A DNA stretch of 64,000 nt from Lacticaseibacillus nasuensis JCM 17158 (GCF_001434705.1 NZ_AZDJ01000022.1:134998-198997); one strand, 5' to 3'; positions 27,793-36,379 are shown, counted from the first letter of the stretch. The notes: a model not told the origin generated them from the letters alone. Made by a program: numbers and translations.

Positions 27793-28740
27793 ATGCTCGC
27801 AATCTACAAGTTCGATGATAATGCTGGGGCGCTGCGGACACAAACCAAAATTACGGCGGATGTCTGGATCAACGCCGTCAACCCCACGCCTGACGAATTG
27901 AATCTGTTGCAAACCAAGGCGCGGGTCCCGGAAGCCTTCCTGCTCTATGGCTTGGACCCAGACGAAGGGGCGCGCTACGAATACGACGAAGACGCCGACA
28001 CCCACCTGTTGATTTTTGACATGCCCGTCGTCGCGCAAGACGCCAAGGGCCGCGTCAATTACTCGACGGTGCCGCTGGCCATCATCCTCACCACCACGGC
28101 GATCATCACCATCGACGCCGCCGCCCAGCCGCTGTTGGCCAAGTTCGCCGAGAATCAAGTGGCCAACTTCAACCCGGCGCACCGGCAAACCGCGGCGCTG
28201 CAGCTGATGTACCAAGTCACCGTGGCCTACCTCGCCTACCTGCGCGACATCAACAAGATTCGCGAGGCCACCGACGTCAAGCTGCAAAACAACTTGAAAA
28301 ACGAAGAACTTTACGCCTTGATGCAGATGCAGCGCGGCTTGGTGTACTTCGTCATGAGCCTCAAAACCGACCGCAACGTGCTCGACCAGCTCAAGCGCAG
28401 CAATCCCCTGCAGCTCAATGAGGACGATGCCGACCTGCTTGATGATATTATCATTGAAAATCAACAAGGCACGGAAATGGCGCAGATTTCCAGTTCCATT
28501 ATTAACGAAACCGCCGACACCTATTCCAACATCATCAATAATAATATGAACGGCGTGATGAAGTTCCTCACCAGCTACTCCATCATCTTGACCATCCCCA
28601 CGCTGGTGTTTTCGTTTTACGGCATGAATGTCGAGCTCCCGTGGGCGAACCTGCACGTCAGCTGGATCATCACCATCATCATTTCGCTAATCATCGGGGC
28701 GCTGTTGGCCCTGCAGTTCTGGCGGAACAAATACTTCTAA
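27793..28740 (+). CDS. corA: CorA family magnesium/cobalt transporter
   Basis: A 315-residue protein with a large cytoplasmic alpha/beta N-terminal domain, a long stalk helix region and two C-terminal membrane spans (about residues 253-275 and 290-310). The pore signature GMN occurs in YGMNVELPW between the spans. GGAGG lies 5 nt before the ATG. It is monocistronic with its own promoter and terminator. Confidence 0.92.
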   Translation: MLAIYKFDDNAGALRTQTKITADVWINAVNPTPDELNLLQTKARVPEAFLLYGLDPDEGARYEYDEDADTHLLIFDMPVVAQDAKGRVNYSTVPLAIILTTTAIITIDAAAQPLLAKFAENQVANFNPAHRQTAALQLMYQVTVAYLAYLRDINKIREATDVKLQNNLKNEELYALMQMQRGLVYFVMSLKTDRNVLDQLKRSNPLQLNEDDADLLDDIIIENQQGTEMAQISSSIINETADTYSNIINNNMNGVMKFLTSYSIILTIPTLVFSFYGMNVELPWANLHVSWIITIIISLIIGALLALQFWRNKYF

Positions 28741-28747
28741 TCTGATG

Positions 28748-28779
28748 CCCGGTTCGGTAACCTGCCGAATCGGGTTTTT
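28748..28779 (+). terminator. Terminator of corA
   Basis: A 10-bp stem with one G-U pair (28748-28757, 28765-28774) followed by five U residues, 8 bp after the corA stop. Confidence 0.88.
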
Positions 28780-28813
28780 CTTCGCGAATGATCGGGAATT
28801 GTGCGCTAGGCGG

Positions 28814-28950
28814 CCGAACTATGCCGATAAGTTGACAAAATCACGAACTTTATTCTGGAAGTCCGCTCGATGCGTTGACTTTTTCCGAACAATTCCGTAT
28901 AGTAGCCGGTGGTGTTTCAGACGCCAACCATCGGCTAATTGTTCGGCTTT
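28814..28950 (+). promoter_or_regulatory. PurBox-like sites around the guaC promoter
   Basis: Two direct CCGAAC cores (28814-28819 in GGCCGAACTAT, and 28885-28890 in TTTTCCGAACAAT) and one inverted core (28941-28946 in ATTGTTCGGCTTT) match the known PurR box WWWWCCGAACWWT. The second box lies inside the promoter spacer, the third in the untranslated leader. Purine-dependent control of guaC by PurR is inferred. Confidence 0.55.
28875..28903 (+). promoter_or_regulatory. Sigma-A promoter of guaC
   Basis: TTGACT (28875-28880), 17-bp spacer, TATAGT (28898-28903). The predicted leader is about 58 nt. Confidence 0.82.
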
Positions 28951-28968
28951 AACGAAAGGAAGACTGTC

Positions 28969-29946
28969 ATGCAGATTTTTGATTACGAAGATATTCAGTT
29001 AATTCCGAATAAATGTATCGTGCGCTCCCGCGCCGAGGTGGACACCACCACCGAATTCGGCGGCCGCACCTTTAAGCTGCCGGTAGTGCCGGCAAACATG
29101 CAAACCATTATTGATGAACCCCTGGCCAAATGGTTGGCGCAGCACGATTATTTTTATATCATGCACCGCTTCAACCCGGAGCGGCGGCTGGCCTTCGTCA
29201 AGGAGATGCACCAGGCCGGCTTGTTCGCCTCGATTTCCGTCGGGGTCAAGGACAGCGAGTTCGCCTTGATTGAACAACTCGCCAGCGCCGACTTGGTGCC
29301 GGAATACATCACCATTGACATCGCCCACGGCCACGCGCAAATCGTCATCGACATGATTCAGCACATCAAGCGCCTGTTGCCGGCGAGCTTCGTGATTGCC
29401 GGCAACGTTGGGACTCCCGAAGGCGTGCGCGAGCTGGAAAACGCCGGCGCCGACGCCACGAAAGTCGGTATCGGCCCGGGGAAGGTCTGCATCACTAAGC
29501 TGAAAACCGGCTTCGGCACCGGCGGCTGGCAGCTGGCGGCGTTGCGCTGGTGCGCCAAGGCGGCCCGCAAGCCCATCATCACCGATGGCGGCATTCGCAA
29601 CAACGGCGACATCGCCAAGTCCCTGCGCTTTGGCGCCACGATGTGCATGATTGGCTCGCTGTTTGCCGGCCACGAAGAAACGCCCGGCCGCCACGTCACC
29701 GTCGACGGCCAGGAGTATCAGGAGTACTACGGCTCGGCCTCCGAATACCAAAAGGGCCAGCACAAAAACGTTGAAGGCAAGAAGATTCTCCTGCCGATCA
29801 AAGGCAAGATTGCCGACACCCTCAACGAGATGCACGAAGACCTGCAGTCGGCCGTCTCCTATGCCGGCGGCCGCGACCTCGCCGCCTTGACCAAGGTCGA
29901 TTACGTCATCGTTAAGAATTCGATTTTTAACGGCGACCAGTACTAG
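28969..29946 (+). CDS. guaC: GMP reductase
   Basis: A 325-residue (beta/alpha)8 enzyme that converts GMP to IMP with NADPH, returning guanine nucleotides to the purine pool. It shows the catalytic loop [11 protein letters not shown] with Cys174, the phosphate-binding [20 protein letters not shown], and ends with [14 protein letters not shown] dehydrogenase would carry a CBS insertion, absent here. The ATG at 28969 follows AAAGGAAG. Regulation is probably by purines (see the PurBox entry). Confidence 0.95.
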   Translation: MQIFDYEDIQLIPNKCIVRSRAEVDTTTEFGGRTFKLPVVPANMQTIIDEPLAKWLAQHDYFYIMHRFNPERRLAFVKEMHQAGLFASISVGVKDSEFALIEQLASADLVPEYITIDIAHGHAQIVIDMIQHIKRLLPASFVIAGNVGTPEGVRELENAGADATKVGIGPGKVCITKLKTGFGTGGWQLAALRWCAKAARKPIITDGGIRNNGDIAKSLRFGATMCMIGSLFAGHEETPGRHVTVDGQEYQEYYGSASEYQKGQHKNVEGKKILLPIKGKIADTLNEMHEDLQSAVSYAGGRDLAALTKVDYVIVKNSIFNGDQY

Positions 29947-30024
29947 CCATGCGTCGTTCACTGTGTTAAAGTAAGTGGTGAATGTTTGAATGCTCACAGC
30001 ACCCACTTTGGGGAAAGGAGCACC

Positions 30025-30294
30025 ATGGCGAAGAAATCAAAAATCGCAAAAGCACAGAAAATGGCCGCCACCGTCGCGAAGTATGCGGCGGTGCGCGCGG
30101 AATACAAGGCTAGCGGCAACTATGCCGCCTTGCAAACCTTGCCGCGTAACGCCAGCCCGGTTCGTCTGCATCACCGCGACGAACTCGATGGTCGGCCGCA
30201 CGCTTACATGCGCAAGTTCCACCTGTCTCGCTTGAACTTCCGGCGGCTGGCCCATAAAGGTCAGATTCCCGGCGTCCGCAAGGCTTCGTGGTAA
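30025..30294 (+). CDS. rpsN: 30S ribosomal protein S14, zinc-independent form
   Basis: An 89-residue S14 with [14 protein letters not shown] at the start and [18 protein letters not shown] at the end. It has no CxxC pairs, so it is the zinc-free (C-minus) paralogue known as rpsN2/YhzA in Bacillus, not the ~61-residue form encoded in the ribosomal operon. In other Firmicutes the C-minus copy replaces the zinc form during zinc shortage. No Zur or AdcR box was obvious upstream. AAAGGAG precedes the start. Confidence 0.93.
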   Translation: MAKKSKIAKAQKMAATVAKYAAVRAEYKASGNYAALQTLPRNASPVRLHHRDELDGRPHAYMRKFHLSRLNFRRLAHKGQIPGVRKASW

Positions 30295-30297
30295 CAT

Positions 30298-30332
30298 AAA
30301 AACTCGTTCCGGCTAAGCTGGAGCGAGTTTTT
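30298..30332 (+). terminator. Terminator of rpsN
   Basis: A 10-bp stem AACTCGTTCC/GGAGCGAGTT with one G-U pair, ending in five U residues, 6 bp after the stop. Confidence 0.88.
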
Positions 30333-30362
30333 GTATCCGGCATACGCGAAAGAAACACCAGC

Positions 30363-30391
30363 TTGCATCGTGATTGCATTCGAGTTATATT
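30363..30391 (+). promoter_or_regulatory. Promoter of the HigBA-type pair
   Basis: TTGCAT (30363-30368), 17-bp spacer, TATATT (30386-30391), about 33 bp before the toxin start. Confidence 0.65.
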
Positions 30392-30424
30392 AGTGATAGC
30401 AAATGAGTTAAGGCGGCAACGAGA

Positions 30425-30796
30425 ATGTATGAGATTGATCTATACGAAGACAGCGACGGCTACTGCGAAATTCTGGAATTTTTTCACGACTTAGATCAAA
30501 GTAACGAAAAATCCAAAAAAGTCTTGCTTGGTAAAATTACTCATCAGCTGGATCTTCTCCAATTATTAGGACCCACACTGCATGAGCCTCAAGCTAAATA
30601 TTTAAAAGGCTATCGCCACCCGCTATTTGAACTACGACCAATTCCCGAGCGAATATTCTATGCTGCTTGGACGGATGGGCGATATGTCCTACTGTCACAC
30701 TATACCAAGAAGCAAAACGCGACGGATTCACGCCAAGTCGAGCGGGCACTCAGGCTGCTTGACGACTGGTTAACTCGAAAGGAGCGCTCAAAATGA
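30425..30796 (+). CDS. RelE/HigB-superfamily toxin (phage Gp49-like)
   Basis: A 123-residue protein of the phage-derived Gp49-like/HigB family, ribosome-dependent mRNA interferases. Family-like segments: CEILEFFHDLDQSNEKSKK at the N-terminus, KYLKGYRHPLFELRP with conserved basic residues, and RIFYAAWTDGRYVLLSHYTKKQ. The antitoxin gene follows with a 4-bp ATGA overlap; toxin-first order is typical for HigBA. Base composition is lower in G+C than the neighbours, suggesting acquisition. Confidence 0.85.
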   Translation: MYEIDLYEDSDGYCEILEFFHDLDQSNEKSKKVLLGKITHQLDLLQLLGPTLHEPQAKYLKGYRHPLFELRPIPERIFYAAWTDGRYVLLSHYTKKQNATDSRQVERALRLLDDWLTRKERSK

Positions 30797-31050
30797 CAAC
30801 TTGGAACGAATACAAAAACACCATGACATCCTTTACGCCGGAAGAATTGTCAGTAATGGATACATTAACTTATTTGCAAGCTGAAAGGATCCGCCGAGGG
30901 ATTTCTCAGCGGGAATTTGCAGATAAGATCGGCATGAAGCAACCTCAACTCGCTAAGCTCGAGCGGATGGACGCTATGCCAACTCTTAGCACGTTAACCC
31001 GCTATGCTGCCGGGCTCGGATTACATTTAAAATTGAAGGTTACTGCTTAA
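30793..31050 (+). CDS. HigA-like XRE antitoxin
   Basis: An 85-residue protein with a Cro/C1 helix-turn-helix (RIRRGISQREFADKIGMKQPQLAKLERMDAMPTL). It would neutralise the upstream toxin and repress the pair's promoter. Its start overlaps the toxin stop. A stray ABC-transporter remnant and a strong terminator follow. Confidence 0.87.
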   Translation: MTTWNEYKNTMTSFTPEELSVMDTLTYLQAERIRRGISQREFADKIGMKQPQLAKLERMDAMPTLSTLTRYAAGLGLHLKLKVTA

Positions 31051-31094
31051 TCAATGCTGTGATAGACAGCAGATTTCAGGCTCTCCCGTCATGG

Positions 31095-31290
31095 TTGTTT
31101 GCCGCAGGCTCGATTCAGCCGGCGACGCAGCCAGCCGCGATGAATAAGACGCGATCGGCCATGGCGACCGAGGCCAACCGGCGCGTGATGAACAAAACGG
31201 TTTGTGTGCGCTCAGCTTCGAGAACCGGTCATGCAAGTCGTGTTCGATGGCCGCCGTGGGTTCGTCTAATAGCACGCGAGACCCCAGCCG
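31095..31290 (-). pseudogene. Remnant of an ABC transporter ATPase
   Basis: Minus-strand reading gives RVLLDEPTAAIEHDL (Walker B region of an exporter-type ATPase), then after a frameshift TVLFITRRLASVAMADRVLF, the H-loop region of the same family. Both pieces are only about 65 residues together, in different frames, with no Walker A or membrane domain nearby. It is a decayed gene end. Confidence 0.72.
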
Positions 31291-31301
31291 CGCAACCACT
31301 C

Positions 31302-31349
31302 AAAAACAACCCGCTACGATCATGTGAAAAAGATCGTAGCGGGTTGTTT
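31302..31349. terminator. Strong hairpin terminator after the HigBA pair
   Basis: A perfect 18-bp stem (31304-31321 with 31332-31349) around a 10-nt loop. It can serve higBA on the plus strand and any residual minus-strand transcript; U runs are short on both sides. Confidence 0.75.
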
Positions 31350-31463
31350 GCACTAGCCTAAAGTTAGCAAAATACTGAAGCGGTAATCTAGTTTAATGCG
31401 GTTGCGTACTGTTGGTCGGGTGTGCTTGATGCTGATCTTAGTCTAACCAACACGCGTCAGTAG

Positions 31464-31688
31464 CTACTTATCTTTGGCACTTCGCACTTTCTTTCGTTGG
31501 TCCCATAAGTAATTCCCAATCAAGTAGACCGGAGCGACTAAGAGCAGGAGTGGGAATGACGATGTGACTGAGTGGATGAAGTTCTCGCCATTAAAGATTA
31601 ACGTCGTGGTGGCATAGGAGATGGCCATCCCCGTAGCCACAACAATATCAATTAGCAAGTATACTAAAATACGTTTGATGAGCATCAT
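31464..31688 (-). CDS. Small two-span membrane protein, unknown
   Basis: A 74-residue protein beginning MMLIKRILVYLLIDIVVATG. Two hydrophobic segments (about residues 6-26 and 43-60) and a basic C-terminal tail (DQRKKVRSAKDK) suggest both ends in the cytoplasm. AAAGGAG lies 9 nt upstream of the chosen ATG at 31688. No family is recognised and no partner gene is close; upstream sequence looks like a decayed ORF. Confidence 0.5.
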   Translation of the reverse strand: MMLIKRILVYLLIDIVVATGMAISYATTTLIFNGENFIHSVTSSFPLLLLVAPVYLIGNYLWDQRKKVRSAKDK

Positions 31689-31744
31689 TGAGAAACGCTC
31701 CTTTCTAAATGACGGTAGTTTAGGAAGGCACTTAGCTGCGTCCA

Positions 31745-31960
31745 TCCAAGCGTGACTGCTCGGCCCCCAGGAAGAATGCGTGTGCCAGCTTCTTGATGAT
31801 CAATTGCGCGCTTCAAGAGTTTTTGCCATTTCGTCAATCTCATCGAAGATTGGCTTATCGCCATGCTACGCGCGTAGAACGTTTCAGTCAATTTTCTTTA
31901 GAGTATCGTCCGCGTTCACGGTCGCTGCGTTACTGTAAAGAACTGCCATTTCAGCAGCTA
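31745..31960 (-). pseudogene. Degenerate minus-strand ORF in three frames
   Basis: Successive frames on the minus strand give MAVLYSNAATVNADDTLKKI, then ETFYARSMAIS, then FDEIDEMAKTLEARN, then DHQEAGTRILPGG, each cut by a stop or shift. Joined by small indels they would form one ~90-residue protein. I do not recognise the family. It may instead be chance; the 326-bp stretch 31689-32014 has no other candidate. Confidence 0.3.
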
Positions 31961-31967
31961 ACTGGTC

Positions 31968-32000
31968 AAAAAACTCGTTCAGGCAAAGCCCAAACGAGTT
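31968..32000 (-). terminator. Terminator of the sorbitol-type IIA gene
   Basis: Stem AACTCGTT/AACGAGTT (31972-31979, 31993-32000) followed by six U residues on the minus strand, 14 bp after the gene. Confidence 0.8.
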
Positions 32001-32014
32001 CAGTAAGCGATCAT

Positions 32015-32392
32015 CTATTCTTCCGGATTGCAATACATCAAGTGGCTGCCGACATGCACCTTGGGCATCACGGCTGGCGCCAAATACAGCGCGCTTTCTA
32101 GCGCGTCATGCTCGGGCACCGGCTGGAAGACCAGGGTCACATGGCCCAGCGTCTGCAGGTTCTTGGTGGCCAGGTCGCCGACGTGGGTCACGTGGTAGAC
32201 TTGATCGTCGATTTGGACCTTGGTGCCGCGCTCTGGTACCAGTTGTTGCTGAGTCGCTGTGCCGTCGAAGCACTGAATCAAGGCGACGTCGCGCAACACC
32301 GGCGTGGCGTCTTTGCCGAATAAGATTAAGATTGGTTCTGCAGGTTCGTACGCGTCTTGGCCGATGGCGGCCACCGTCGCTTTCACTACCAT
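32015..32392 (-). CDS. PTS glucitol/sorbitol-type IIA component, orphan
   Basis: A 125-residue protein resembling the IIA-Gut family: an N-terminal beta region followed by ILILFGKDATPVLRDVALI, then the hallmark IDDQVYHVTHVGDLATKNLQTLGHVTLVF. The enzyme would accept phosphate from HPr and pass it to an IIB-C-E complex, but no other sorbitol PTS gene is in the window. It may act in trans or be regulatory. The ATG at 32392 follows a G-rich SD-like run; it is monocistronic and divergent from the lactonase gene. Confidence 0.75.
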   Translation of the reverse strand: MVVKATVAAIGQDAYEPAEPILILFGKDATPVLRDVALIQCFDGTATQQQLVPERGTKVQIDDQVYHVTHVGDLATKNLQTLGHVTLVFQPVPEHDALESALYLAPAVMPKVHVGSHLMYCNPEE

Positions 32393-32456
32393 TGCTGTCC
32401 CCCCAGTAATTATTACCAGAATCATAACACCGATAAAACTGGGGAAAACGAAACCA

Positions 32457-32465
32457 TGCTATACT
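32457..32465 (+). promoter_or_regulatory. Extended -10 promoter of the lactonase gene
   Basis: TGC-TATACT, 29 bp upstream of the start, no clear -35. Confidence 0.55.
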
Positions 32466-32494
32466 GAAGGTAAAATTTTGCTGGGAGGCACTCC

Positions 32495-33514
32495 ATGATT
32501 GAAAAATTTCTGATTGGCGGCTACACCAAACGCGGCGGCGCCGGGATTTACGCGGCCAGCTTCGACCCGGACACGGCCACGGTCACGACGCCGCAGCCGT
32601 ATATTACCAGCCTCGGCAGTCCCACCTACCTGGCGGTGGCCGGTGGCAAAACGCTGTACGCCGTCACGGCCGGCGACGGCGTGGGCGGCGTCACCAGTTT
32701 TGCCTTAGGTGCGCAACCCAAGCAACTCAACCAGCTGTTGCAGCCCGGCACTAGCCCCGCGCACATCAGCGTGGATGAACCCCGCCAGCTTGTCTTTGCC
32801 GGCAACTATCACGAAGGTCGCGTGGATGTGTACGCCATCAACGCCGATGGCAGCCTCACCCACACCGACACGGTGCAGCACCACGGTAGCGGCCCGCGCC
32901 CGGAACAAGATAGCGCGCATGTGCATTTCACCACCGTCGCGCCGGATGGTCGGCTGGCCGTGGTGGATCTTGGCAACGACACCGTCACGACGTATGCCGT
33001 GAGCGCCGGCGGCCAGCTCAGCGACGAGCGCACCTTGACCCTGCCCGCCGGCTACGGCCCGCGGCATCTCGTGTTCCACCACCGCCTGCCAATCGCCTAC
33101 CTGCTGGGCGAACTGTCCAGTCAGGTCAGCGTGTTAAATTATGCAGACGGCACCTTCACCTTGGGCCAAACCTGGTCGACGATTCCGGCAGACTGGCACG
33201 CCTTCAACGGCGCGGCCGCGATTCGCCTGAGCGCCGACGACGGCTTCTTGTACACGTCAAACCGCGGGCACAATAGTTTGACGGTATATGCCGTCGCCAC
33301 TACCGGCACGAGCTTGACCCAGGTGCAACAAATCAGCACCGCCGGCGATTTCCCCCGCGACTTTGACCTCGACCCCAGCCAAGGCTTCGTGCTGGCGGTG
33401 AACCAAAAGTCCGATAACGCGACGTTGTACAAGCGCGCCAGCGACACCGGGTTATTGACGCCGCTGGTGCAGGATATCCCCGCCCCAGAAGCCACCAACG
33501 TGTGCTTTTACTAA
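32495..33514 (+). CDS. 6-phosphogluconolactonase-like beta-propeller (YkgB/Pgl type)
   Basis: A 339-residue seven-bladed propeller of the cycloisomerase/lactonase family: MIEKFLIGGYTKRGGAGIY at the start, repeated blade motifs such as SPTYLAVAGGKTLYAV and GYGPRHLVFHHRLPIAYLL, and a final FDLDPSQGFVLAVNQKSDN. It probably hydrolyses 6-phosphogluconolactone in the pentose phosphate route, though substrate cannot be proved from sequence. GGGAGG precedes the ATG; promoter and terminator flank it. Confidence 0.85.
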   Translation: MIEKFLIGGYTKRGGAGIYAASFDPDTATVTTPQPYITSLGSPTYLAVAGGKTLYAVTAGDGVGGVTSFALGAQPKQLNQLLQPGTSPAHISVDEPRQLVFAGNYHEGRVDVYAINADGSLTHTDTVQHHGSGPRPEQDSAHVHFTTVAPDGRLAVVDLGNDTVTTYAVSAGGQLSDERTLTLPAGYGPRHLVFHHRLPIAYLLGELSSQVSVLNYADGTFTLGQTWSTIPADWHAFNGAAAIRLSADDGFLYTSNRGHNSLTVYAVATTGTSLTQVQQISTAGDFPRDFDLDPSQGFVLAVNQKSDNATLYKRASDTGLLTPLVQDIPAPEATNVCFY

Positions 33515-33532
33515 TTTACTTGTAAGGCCAAC

Positions 33533-33564
33533 TGCGCCACTGGTAATCCGGTGGCGCGTTTTTT
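33533..33564 (+). terminator. Terminator after the lactonase gene
   Basis: A 10-bp stem with one mismatch (GCGCCAC.../...GTGGCGC, 33534-33557) ending in six U residues. The following TATAAT at 33564-33569 may double as a -10 for uppP. Confidence 0.82.
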
Positions 33565-33592
33565 ATAATGGACTGGCATCTAAGGAGGCGTC

Positions 33593-34414
33593 ATGTTAGA
33601 AATTATCAAAGCCGTGATCATCGGCATCGTTGAGGGGCTGACCGAGTTTCTACCGGTTAGTTCCACCGGCCACATCGACCTCGTGAATAGCGTCATTCAC
33701 CTGCATGAAAGCGCGAATTTCACGGCGATGTTCACCTATGTCATCCAACTCGGCGCCATTTTCGCCGTGATCCTGTTGTACTTCAACAAGCTTAACCCCT
33801 TGGACCCGCGCAAAACCAAGCCCGAGCGGCGCTCAATCTGGGTGCTGTGGAGCAAGGTGATCGTCGCGGTCATCCCCAGCGTCATCATCGGCTTGCCGCT
33901 GAACGACTGGATGGACACGCACCTGCACAAGCCTTTGGTCGTCGCCAGCATGCTGATTCTCTACGGCATCTTGTTCATCGTCATCGAAAACCTGTACCGC
34001 CACCGCCAGCCACGCATCACCAACCTCGCCGAAATCGGCTTCAACACCGCGCTGTTCATCGGCTTGTTTCAGGCCCTGTCCATCGTGCCCGGCACCAGCC
34101 GCTCCGGCGCCACGATTCTCGGCGCCATCATCCTGGGTACCAGCCGGTACGTGGCCACCGAGTTCTCGTTTTTCCTGGCGATTCCGACGATGTTCGGCGT
34201 GTCTATTTTAAAAATCGGCAAGTTCTTACTCACCGGCGGTAGCTTCACCGGGCAGGAATGGGCCGTGCTGCTCACGGGGACGCTGGTGTCGTTTGTCGTC
34301 GCCTGGGCCACCATCAAGTGGCTGTTACACTTCGTCCAAGGCCACGACTTCAAGCCGTTCGGGTGGTACCGCATCGCCTTGGGGCTCGTCGTCATACTCG
34401 TCTTGTTTTTATAG
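33593..34414 (+). CDS. uppP: Undecaprenyl-diphosphate phosphatase
   Basis: A 273-residue BacA/UppP membrane enzyme that recycles undecaprenyl pyrophosphate to the monophosphate carrier used for peptidoglycan and teichoic acid; overexpression gives bacitracin resistance in relatives. Signature motifs: [14 protein letters not shown] near residues 14-27 and PGTSRSGAT near residue 165; about eight hydrophobic spans. AAGGAGG precedes the ATG. It is 9 bp upstream of cutC. Confidence 0.95.
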   Translation: MLEIIKAVIIGIVEGLTEFLPVSSTGHIDLVNSVIHLHESANFTAMFTYVIQLGAIFAVILLYFNKLNPLDPRKTKPERRSIWVLWSKVIVAVIPSVIIGLPLNDWMDTHLHKPLVVASMLILYGILFIVIENLYRHRQPRITNLAEIGFNTALFIGLFQALSIVPGTSRSGATILGAIILGTSRYVATEFSFFLAIPTMFGVSILKIGKFLLTGGSFTGQEWAVLLTGTLVSFVVAWATIKWLLHFVQGHDFKPFGWYRIALGLVVILVLFL

Positions 34415-34423
34415 GAGGATACC

Positions 34424-35053
34424 ATGTTAAAAGAAGTGGCACTGGAAAACTTTACCGATTTGCCGGCGACCTTGGCCGCCGGGGTACACCGCGTTGAGCT
34501 CAACGACAACTTAGCCGTGGGCGGCACCACGGTGTCTAAAGGTGTCATGGCGGAGGCCACCGCCTACGCCCACGACCACGACGCCAGCGTGGTGGCGATG
34601 ATTCGCCCGCGCGGCGGCGACTTCGTCTATCACGATCTCGAGTTGAAGATTATGGAGGCAGACTTATTCGAGGCGCAGGCGCAAGGCGTCGACGCCGTGG
34701 CCTTCGGGGTGCTCACCGCAAGCGGCGCGCTGGATGAAGACGCGATGGAAAACCTGATTGCCGCAGCCGGCGGCATGACCGTGGTGATGCACATGGCCTT
34801 TGATGCCATCCCGGATTCAGCGCAGCCGGCCGCCATTGACTGGCTGGCCGCCCATGGCGTCAGCCGCATTCTCACCCACGGCGGCCCGCTGAGCCAGCCG
34901 ATTGCCGAGACCCTGCCGCACTTGCAGGAACTCGTCGCGGCGGCCGCGGGCAAGCTGGAGATTCTGCCCGGCGGCGGCATCACCGCTGCCAACGCCGCGC
35001 CAATCGCCGAACAGCTCGGCGTGCCGGCGGTGCATGGCACGCACTTGCTGTAA
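34424..35053 (+). CDS. cutC: CutC family protein
   Basis: A 209-residue TIM-barrel protein: RVELNDNLAVGGTTVSKGV, MIRPRGGDFVY, VVMHMAFD and ILTHGGPLSQP are characteristic. The family is named for copper homeostasis, but its biochemical role is uncertain. TAGGAGG lies before the ATG at 34424; it appears to be co-transcribed with uppP. Confidence 0.9.
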   Translation: MLKEVALENFTDLPATLAAGVHRVELNDNLAVGGTTVSKGVMAEATAYAHDHDASVVAMIRPRGGDFVYHDLELKIMEADLFEAQAQGVDAVAFGVLTASGALDEDAMENLIAAAGGMTVVMHMAFDAIPDSAQPAAIDWLAAHGVSRILTHGGPLSQPIAETLPHLQELVAAAAGKLEILPGGGITAANAAPIAEQLGVPAVHGTHLL

Positions 35054-35057
35054 ACTG

Positions 35058-35098
35058 AAAACGTCGGGTTGCGATGATGGTCGCAACCCGACGTTTTT
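35058..35098 (+). terminator. Terminator of uppP-cutC
   Basis: A perfect 17-bp stem (35058-35074 with 35081-35097) with U residues at the end, 5 bp after the cutC stop. Confidence 0.9.
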
Positions 35099-35119
35099 GC
35101 GTGGCAGGAATTCAGCTCG

Positions 35120-35680
35120 TTAATGGCCAGTGATAAATGCGGTAAAGGTCACATAACTCACGTGGTGAATGGTGTAGTAAAGCGCTAGCTGATAGATTGC
35201 CACAACATTATATTTGGCGGTAAGTTTGGCTTGCGGGAACAAATCACGTAGCGTGACTTGATAATTTCCACCGGCCCCTTTCGCCAGGGAATAGTGTTTG
35301 GTCACGGATTGCGAGCGGTGATCATACACTTTAGCAATCACCTCCAGCTTCGGCCGCCCCGTCGGCGTGACTCGCTGCCCGTGAGCAGTAAAGCGAAATT
35401 TAAGTGTTTGCGCCTGACCGTGGAACTCGAGCAGTGGGCCTTCACCATTCAGCTGCACCACCGATTGGGCAATCTGCTGTTGTTGTCTGGCCGACTTCTT
35501 CGCGATTGTTTGCTGGCGATACGTGCGAAGCAGCGGCACCCGCCGGTCATTGGGAATGGCGTAAGCCACCTCCACAGGCGACGAATTGCTGTTGCGCAGA
35601 TGGAAATAGTAGCCAATGCCCCCCGCCACTACCAGTACCACCAGCAGCCCGATGCTGAGTAGCTTAACCCATTTACGCAT
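35120..35680 (-). CDS. Membrane-anchored protein of unknown function
   Basis: A 186-residue protein with one N-terminal hydrophobic segment (about residues 7-27) after a basic start (MRKWVK), so probably a membrane anchor with the rest outside. The exported part is beta-rich with no Cys and no recognised domain. AGGAGG is 9 nt before the ATG. It is apparently monocistronic, 135 bp downstream of the DUF805 gene on the same strand. Confidence 0.6.
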   Translation of the reverse strand: MRKWVKLLSIGLLVVLVVAGGIGYYFHLRNSNSSPVEVAYAIPNDRRVPLLRTYRQQTIAKKSARQQQQIAQSVVQLNGEGPLLEFHGQAQTLKFRFTAHGQRVTPTGRPKLEVIAKVYDHRSQSVTKHYSLAKGAGGNYQVTLRDLFPQAKLTAKYNVVAIYQLALYYTIHHVSYVTFTAFITGH

Positions 35681-35815
35681 CTGTCACTTCCTCCTGTCTG
35701 ATTGTGATGGCGACTATCTTGTTGCATCAGCCAACAAGCGGCGCCAGCCTGAGGTGATTCATTCAGCAGTTATGTATGCAAACGCTATCATGGCATATTC
35801 TTGTCTAGCCGTCAA

Positions 35816-36331
35816 TCAATCCGCCTTCGTTGGCAACAGTTCGATGATGATCATTGCAGTGCTCACCAACCCGGTAACGACAGAGGAAACAGCCGAATTA
35901 TTCGAGAAGATCAGCACGCTGGCGATACCGATTAGCACTAATGCGACATACACCATCCAGCTCACGCCTGCATCACGAAATCTGCGGATGGTTAATGCAA
36001 GCGAAGGTAACAACAGGATAATCATCACGACCAAGAGAATGATTAAAGCCACGACTGAGCCCCCGAGCAGGTCTGAGAGCCCACTACCCTTGGCGAAGTG
36101 CCCACTGTTGATGACTTTAAGCACATGCTGCACGACAATGGCCCCAGCCGAAAATAACAGAATCACGAGAAACACGGTTTCAAACAGCGTGGTCCACCAG
36201 AATTCTCGGCGATTACTTTTGCCAGTGAAATTAACATAATTCGCAAAGAACGCCTTAATTGTCCGTAACCCGCCCACGCCGTAATAATGATTATGATTTT
36301 GCTGATTTAAGTCATCCTCTAAATGAGCCAT
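35816..36331 (-). CDS. DUF805 family membrane protein
   Basis: A 171-residue protein with the family's opening pattern (FANYVNFTGKSNRREFWWTTLF, about residues 30-50) and four hydrophobic spans, with the internal RRFRDAGVSWMVY loop typical of DUF805. Function unknown. The start at 36331 follows GGAGG by 6 nt. It lies 48 bp after the ABC-transporter operon and may be co-transcribed with it. Confidence 0.8.
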   Translation of the reverse strand: MAHLEDDLNQQNHNHYYGVGGLRTIKAFFANYVNFTGKSNRREFWWTTLFETVFLVILLFSAGAIVVQHVLKVINSGHFAKGSGLSDLLGGSVVALIILLVVMIILLLPSLALTIRRFRDAGVSWMVYVALVLIGIASVLIFSNNSAVSSVVTGLVSTAMIIIELLPTKAD

Positions 36332-36379
36332 GAGCATCCTCCCTGTGCGTTGATTGCGCACACCAACCTTAACTTTTCC

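Noticed and set aside
27754-28656. 300-codon minus-strand frame opposite corA
   Set aside because: Shadow frame; corA has promoter, SD, family motifs and terminator on the plus strand.
28999-30006. 335-codon minus-strand frame opposite guaC
   Set aside because: Shadow of guaC, which has all catalytic motifs.
30425-31050. Integration of the HigBA pair by a named insertion sequence
   Set aside because: No transposase or terminal inverted repeats flank the pair.
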